DNA of 64,000 nucleotides, taken from positions 19,171,808-19,235,807 of the forward strand of contig NC_033621.1 in assembly GCF_001540865.1 (NCBI RefSeq), read 5' to 3'. Position 1 is the stretch's first letter. Each line of letters opens with the position of its first letter. Under the pieces are notes generated by a model. It was given only the letters and a program-made list of their open reading frames with translations, was not told the origin of the DNA and made no database searches. Positions 58,691 through 64,000 of the stretch are shown piece after piece. Origin of the DNA: Ananas comosus. Lineage: Eukaryota > Streptophyta > Magnoliopsida > Poales > Bromeliaceae. Both the position numbers and the translations under genes were made by a program.

Positions 58691-59536
58691 TATTTGGTTG
58701 TATGTACAATGCTTTGCTAAAAATCTCCTTCCTTTACATATTTATCAGAATACTGGTCAATAGCATTTTAGTCCATAAATAAAAATTTCAGGGCGAAATT
58801 CAAAAGAAAAAAAGGAAGATCAAAGATACACGAAAAAAATAAAGGACTATTTTTTCAACAACCCAAACTAGCTAGGCATTGAAGTTGCTACATGATATTC
58901 TCTAAGCTGCTTCATAAGGTTGAAAATATTTGAACTTAAGTGGTTTGCTTATTTGAAGTACCGTGTTCAGTTTTCTTTTCATTGTTTATATACAGTCTGC
59001 TTATTAAATTAAGAACACTGATTATTATATAGTTTTGTTTTGTTGCTTTTACTTTGCTTTATATTTTTTTGCCTTAGCTTTATAGGTTGTTGTAAGAAGC
59101 TTCCCATTAACACTTCAGGCATGTGCAGCTTTGTGGAATGTCTCTTTTGGTATCTCTTATAATAAGCTTTTGAATAAAAAGTCTCTCCAACTACTCCATA
59201 CACGGTGAGTTTAACAATGAATTTATTTACTTTTAAACTATCTCTTTTTTCTATAGCAATATAGCTTAGAAGAGCAGTATTTAATAATGAATTTTTGCAT
59301 TTTACATCTTGCTAAGTTTTTAGAATTTTTCTACAAGCTATGATGATCTAGCCCCTTTTACAACTTGGATCTTTTTTCTAATTATGGATGCATACATTTT
59401 TTAGTGTTGATTTACGATTCGGCTTAGGATTCTGATGATTAGTTTATTCTAGGTCCTTTTTGAATTTTATTGTGATGGCTAGGCCAATTTTGAATGATAT
59501 GCTCTTTCGTAGATGACCATTTGTAGTCATTTCTTA

Positions 59537-59766
59537 GGCTTCGTTTGGTATTGAGGTCTACCTGACATTATTAGATAAAATGGAGTTAGGAAAAAAATAT
59601 ATAGGGATATACTTCTGCGTTCTCCGGTGAGATCGCGGAAAATATATCATAACCGATTTATCGTAATATGCGGAACGCAATATTACGTACGGAAACAAAC
59701 ATGGTATTTTTTCATCGTACTTTATCACCGCACGTGACACAATCTCTCGCAACCCCAAACGAAGGC
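59537..59766. mobile_element. Tourist-like (PIF/Harbinger) MITE, 230 bp, TTA target duplication
   Basis: Ends GGCTTCGTTTGG and, inverse, GCCTTCGTTTGG; TTA on both sides (59534-59536, 59767-59769). The interior has GCGTTCTCCGGTGAGATCG and CCGATTTATCGTAATATGCG words. Sits in the Helitron, so it is younger. Confidence 0.85.
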
Positions 59767-62601
59767 TTAGTCCACCAGAGTGGTTAATATTAATCATAGT
59801 AATTGTATTTCTCTCTATATGGATTGCATGGGTTTAATATCTCTAGGCCTTTTTTTTTTTTTTTAATGAGAATTTGTCTATTGGCATATTATAGCCAGGG
59901 AATCATATTTGTTTTCTAGGTTCTTTGCAGACTTTGAATATCTGATATCTAATATATGGCCTAATATGAGCCGTATCATGTTTCTTTTTTTTTTTTCTTT
60001 TTTGAAGAAATCTTTTTGCTCTTTGATGTGTACTCTAACTATTTTCTTTTCTCAACCTTTATGATGATGTAGGAGAAGATTCGTTAAATTTCACAACTTA
60101 CTTGAGGATTAACACAGCTACGTGGAAAATAAAGTTTCAATCTCTTTTTCTCCAAATGCCTGCGACTTTCTTTTGCAATTTGATAGTGCTATAATTTAAT
60201 TTTGCTGGTTTGGTATTAGTTTAATAAATATACTAGGCTGACAATGTGGTCTAGAAATATATTACGAACACATTCGTAGAATTGATGTACAGATTTGGTA
60301 TTAGCCCTTTTCCTTTTCTTTCTTTGGCTTTTTTTGGTATTGCTTTGAATCAAATGTGGCACAACAATCTTGCCGAAACAGATATTTTGGGAAGGTATGT
60401 ATATCTCTAAATTAGTTTAATATCCTTGCTATATTTCTTTATGTTTTTCTATGTTGGATTTAATTTATTTGCTATTATTACTTTTTTGTAATTTATCTCT
60501 ACGTCACTGTAATATGGTTGATTGAAGTATGATTTATTTTTTTCTCTCTTTTTATGAGTCGTTGCCATAATTTTACTTATGCTTTAACAATAAATGCAAC
60601 TTTTTTCATGAAAGCAAGTTTCTTCTAAACTAGAAAAAGAAAACTAGACGGCCATTTTGTATATACTTTCTACTATTTTGGTCAAAAATATTTTAGTTCA
60701 TAAATGATATATAAAAGAAGTATAGTATCTTAAAAACTCCAACTGTCATATAATGATAAATATATCCTTTCATCTGGAGCTCTATCTCACTTGAATAATA
60801 TATTTACTATTATTTTCAAGGGCATATCTCTTTTCTAAACATTAAGTAGCAATTGTTGACCATTTTTCAATTCTAGAATGCATATATCAAAATTTGTTGT
60901 AATGTTGTCGTCGATATGGACGAAGAAATCAATAGTGAGGCACAAAAGGTAGCTTGATATAGGTGGTGAATTGATATTTAGTAACTATCCCTTTATGACT
61001 GCTTTCTCTTCATGATTGATTTTTAATAATAGCCGCATTACTTGGTATCTAAGCTTATTTATTAATTAATTTATTACTTTTTTTAAAAAAAAATTGCCAA
61101 TTAATGTTGAATGTTGATTATGATATTATTTGACTTAATTATTATATAGATTGTCCAATTCTCAGTTTCTTTGCATCGGTAGCATTCTTTGATACTCAAC
61201 GCACTCAGTGTATTGTCATGTAGACTGAGCCGTTATATTGGAGAAGTTTCAACTTTTTTTTTTTTGTTTACTTGGAATAGCTTTTTTTGCTTAGGCTGAT
61301 GGCAATTTATGACGTGTGATTTACACCGATGCTAATATAATCAAATTTTTTAAAAAATATTTAAATTATTTTGTCTCTTATTATATATTTATGAAAAAGT
61401 GTAATCTGTCTTATTCTTTTTTTATTTTATATTTAGTATGCAAATTGTGATTCATAGTTTTTATTACGATTTTATTTTTTATTTGCATTATTTCTAAAAA
61501 CTTTTGAACATGTGTTTCTTTCTATTCTTCAATTTATATTGCAAAGACAACAAGAAGTAGCAACAGAGCAGGTACACCAAATGAACTACGAAACACCAAG
61601 CCAAAGATAACAACACATATTAAAAGATATACAATTAAGGAGGCAATAGATCAGCACAGCTTTTGGTCTATTAGTATACTTATTTTTCTTTTTAGTTATT
61701 GTTGTTGTTATTTATGACTCTTACCTTTTTTTCTTCCGCATTACTTTACTACTGTTTACTCTTTTATCCTTCTTATCCTTTTTATATCATTGCTATAAAC
61801 GTAATTTATTTTTTCTTATGGTTTAGTCTTTACTTTTTTCTTTATTCTTATACTTCTATTGATGCTGCTTCGTCTTTATCAACCTTTTTTTTTGTTTCTA
61901 TTCTTCTCTTATTTTTCAGCTCTCCCCATATTTTTTTATTCATTCACTACTATGGAATTGACCCGCCGCATCGCGCGGGTATCTTCACTAGTATAAGATA
62001 TAATAGGGTTAAAACTCTTAATCCGGCTTAAGTATTTTGGGTGGTGGTTAGGCCCAAGAGGCTAAAAGAGTTAAGCGTGCTAAGACGGGAGTAGTCCTAG
62101 GATGGGCGACCCCCTAATCCAATTACCAGCCGAAAGTGTGAGATGGGTCTCGGCTGAGTCAAGATTGTACAGCTGAAAGAGCGAGACTCTCATGCTGTTG
62201 ACTATTGTGGGTACAGTGCGGTTCTCCCACAAGGTCGGTTTAGGCTAGCGAGACGAGTCTCACATCGTCTGGTACTTGTAAGTCTGAGTATGACGGAAAC
62301 GTCAGGGCTTAAAAGAGGAAAGATTGTGTCCCCAGATAGTTCTATATATAAAATATAATAGGGATAAATTCTTAATCCGGCTTAAACATTTTGGGCGGTG
62401 GTTAGGCCCGAGAGGTTAAGAGAATTAAGCGTGTTAGGACGGGAATAGTCCTAGGATAGGTGACTCCCTGAGAAGTTGGGGTGTCACACTAAACTACTTT
62501 ATAGACAAGATCACGATCGAACCGGTTGAACCGGCCAAGTTTTTAAATTATTGCTTACCAGGAATTCACTATGTCTATTTGGGTTTGTTTTTTCTTTTGG
62601 T

Positions 62602-63101
62602 AAAATGTATAGAGGTCCCCTTGAACTTTTCCTCTTTTGTAAGTAGATATCTAAACTTTTAATTTTGGCATTTAGATTTTCTAAATTTTATCAAGTAGTT
62701 CAACATAGCCCTCTTCTTAAATAAGCTTACTTACTACACTTTCATTTAATCGGATGTCAATCATATAATTCTGTAAGATTTTAAAATAAAAAATCTATTT
62801 TTTCACTTCTAATTTTGATAATTAAGTTTGATAATCAAACAAATCGTTGAATCAAACTTCAATTAATTTTTATTACTTTTTTTTGCATGTTAGAATATAA
62901 AACATAATTTTTTTTTTTGAATATTTATAAAACTATATACAATACATACGACAAGAACGATAGTGTAATCAATAACTTAAATTGGAGAGAAGGATTTATT
63001 GAACTATTTCATAAAGTTTTAAGAAATCTAATTGTCAAAATTTTAAAGTCCAGATGTCTGTCTACAAAAAAGCTAAAGTTCATAGGACCATTGTATACTT
63101 T
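62602..63101. mobile_element. MITE with about 100-bp inverted ends, 500 bp
   Basis: Left TAAAATGTATAGAGGTCCC with CTTGAACTTTTCC; the right end on the minus strand reads AAAAGTATACAATGGTCCT with ATGAACTTTAGC. Similarity runs through ATTTAGATTTTCTAAATTTT. A frame at 62917 has no domain. Confidence 0.7.
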
Positions 63102-63482
63102 TCTCTTTTTCTATTTTTTTGATGGTATCAATTTGGTTAATATTGCTTTAACAATTCACACTTTTAAGCCAGTGGAGGCTATATAGCCAATGTGAAATAA
63201 TGCCCCTCCACATTTAATATTGATGTTTACTTTTCTCTTTATTTTATCTGCATCAATTTCTCCTTCCTTTCATGTTTCTTTCTTTATTTTAATTTTTTTT
63301 TTATCTTTTATCAAAACATCTAGAATTAGTAGGCAGGATGTCAGCTATTAATCTTCATTTTTGTCATTAGTGAATAGTGAATGCAAAAAGTCAAAACTTT
63401 AGAATCCTTGCAACCAGGGGAATTTAGATTTGACTTTAATATCATATTAGCGAAGGAGCCCGCGATTCGCCATGGGTAAAAA
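63102..63482. other. AT-rich intergenic DNA
   Basis: No gene; T-rich tract at 63220-63310. Ends at the LTR start. Confidence 0.5.
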
Positions 63483-64000
63483 TGTAAGGACTGAGATTTT
63501 TACAGTATAGCTAAACTCTCAGTTGACGATGTTTTTGTGTGTAATTTAATTACAAAAGCACTCGTCAAATTTTGGGAGAAATCGAGTTAAAACGGAGATT
63601 CTACGCGATTTCCAAGTTTCACTTAAAGTGAATAGTAACTCGATTTTCCGGAGAAGCCACGGTGTGAAGTTGGCTTCAGGCTCGTATCGGACTCCGTTCC
63701 TAGCGGTCCAATAGCTCGTTTCGACCGGTTCAGCTGTTCTGGAACTAATGGCGCTGATGGATTTTTGAGTTTGACTCACGGATTTCGAGAAAATCCAAAA
63801 TTACATGTTTTATATGTATTTTTGTGTTATTCATTCTGTTGGAATGAAAGGTTGGATTTTGTCACGAATCCGTGGTCGATCGAGGTAAACCAAAATCGTA
63901 ACTTTGTTGTCTCCGAGGTGCTGATCGCACTGGTACAATCCGTTCGCAAATCTGACGGACGGATCTACGGAGATCGCACGTTGATCGAGGAGAGGTCCGT
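63483..64000 (+). mobile_element. Start of a giant gypsy LTR, cut by the window end
   Basis: TGTAAGGACTGAGATTTTTA aligns with the start of the 46525-53078 LTR, and the match continues through CTACGCGATTTCCAAGTTTC, GACCGGTTCAGCTGTTC and CAATCCGTTCGCA. It shows the uninterrupted sequence at the place where LTR C splits the other copy. Confidence 0.78.

Larger units (their letters stand above)
57492..61991 (+). mobile_element. Non-autonomous Helitron, 4,500 bp, inserted between A and T
   Basis: Starts with TC (TCTATAACACTATATTA) and ends with CTAG (61988-61991). A GC hairpin, ACCCGC/GCGGGT (61961-61966 with 61975-61980, loop of 8), sits 7 bp before CTAG. No target duplication; the flanks are A (57491) and T (61992). 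Removing it restores GTCCTATATATAAGATATAA, the exact Cassandra sequence found at 37340-37360. No Rep/helicase frame is visible, so it is non-autonomous. The interior has a CT run, GT-AG-like exonic patches and an internal duplication. Confidence 0.93.
57468..62488 (+). mobile_element. Cassandra TRIM, split by a Helitron
   Basis: LTR 1 starts TGTGAGACCCCAGATAGTCC at 57468, is cut at 57491, resumes at 61992 and ends early near 62115 with loss of the primer site. The internal region has GCCGAAAGTGTGAGATGGG; LTR 2 is 62325-62488. Without the Helitron it is about 520 bp. 5S-like segments are at 62069-62115 and 62424-62476. Flanks CCGAA / CTAAA do not give a clean target duplication. Confidence 0.88.
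53380..62555 (-). mobile_element. X-family MITE exploded by nested insertions
   Basis: Pieces of one X element in consistent order and orientation (reverse of 45191-45671): about 53380-53483, 54685-54713, 57162-57467 and 62489-62555. Between them lie a PIF-like element, solo LTR D and a Cassandra with Helitron. Best anchored piece: GAAAATAAAATCAACTAAGT then TTTTAAGTCATTGAATTTTA at 57295-57345. The leftmost piece is the least certain. Confidence 0.6.

Noticed and set aside
61699..62031. 110-codon ORF
   Set aside because: Phe/Leu/Tyr-rich product of T-rich Helitron DNA that runs past the Helitron end into Cassandra.

Overview
This is plant nuclear DNA. One intron-bearing plant gene enters from the left edge. 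The remaining ~60 kb is transposon-packed and AT-rich: Ty3/gypsy LTRs with an initiator-Met-tRNA primer site, Cassandra and other TRIM elements, a Helitron, many MITE and foldback elements, and long CT/TA microsatellites. The overall character suits a monocot, and pineapple (Ananas comosus) comes to mind, but nothing here proves the species. No tRNA gene, genuine rRNA gene, CRISPR array or prokaryotic feature was seen.

Layout. 1-3.9 kb: a 5'-partial plant mobile domain (PMD) gene with eight exons and a coiled-coil last exon; exon 4 carries an apparent one-base frameshift. 4.2-5.3 kb: a 39-bp minisatellite that stays open as a 13-residue repeat, then a 115-bp tandem repeat running into an N gap. 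5.4-21.6 kb: AT-rich DNA with foldback and MITE elements, a decayed LINE, a gypsy LTR fragment, and a long-TIR Pack-MULE-like element. 21.7-35.7 kb: gypsy elements in a mirrored order (LTR A forward, decayed gag-pol, LTR B forward, rearranged gag, LTR B reversed, LTR A reversed), with a complete TRIM inside the gag. 35.7-42.6 kb: MITEs, foldbacks, a tandem Cassandra array and a reversed TRIM. 42.7-46.5 kb: a contig bracketed by single Ns that repeats sequence found again at 53.2-54.9 kb, then an intact X-family MITE. 46.5-53.1 kb: a solo LTR of about 4.1 kb (target duplication ATTGT) interrupted by another LTR. 53.4-62.6 kb: apparently one ~0.5-kb X element swollen by a PIF-like element, a solo LTR (TSD TTTAT) and a Cassandra, the last holding a 4,500-bp Helitron that itself holds a Tourist-like MITE. 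63.5 kb to the end: the start of another giant LTR.

The observations I rate highest: (i) LTRs of several families carry arrays of family-specific short GC-centred palindromes about 55-85 bp upstream of a TATA-like box; (ii) a set of ten MITEs shares a conserved core while the hairpin arms differ; (iii) the Helitron insertion is resolved to the base, because sister Cassandra copies show the empty site; (iv) nearly all stops in the gypsy gag-pol are TAG, several where the family has Gln, the signature of CHG-methylation decay. Several other oddities (the 42.7-44.8 kb duplicate, the join at 12,181) look like assembly effects and should not be read as biology.

Functionally, only the PMD gene looks like a possible host gene. 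Everything else is mobile-element DNA, mostly non-autonomous or dead, so no pathway can be assembled from the window.
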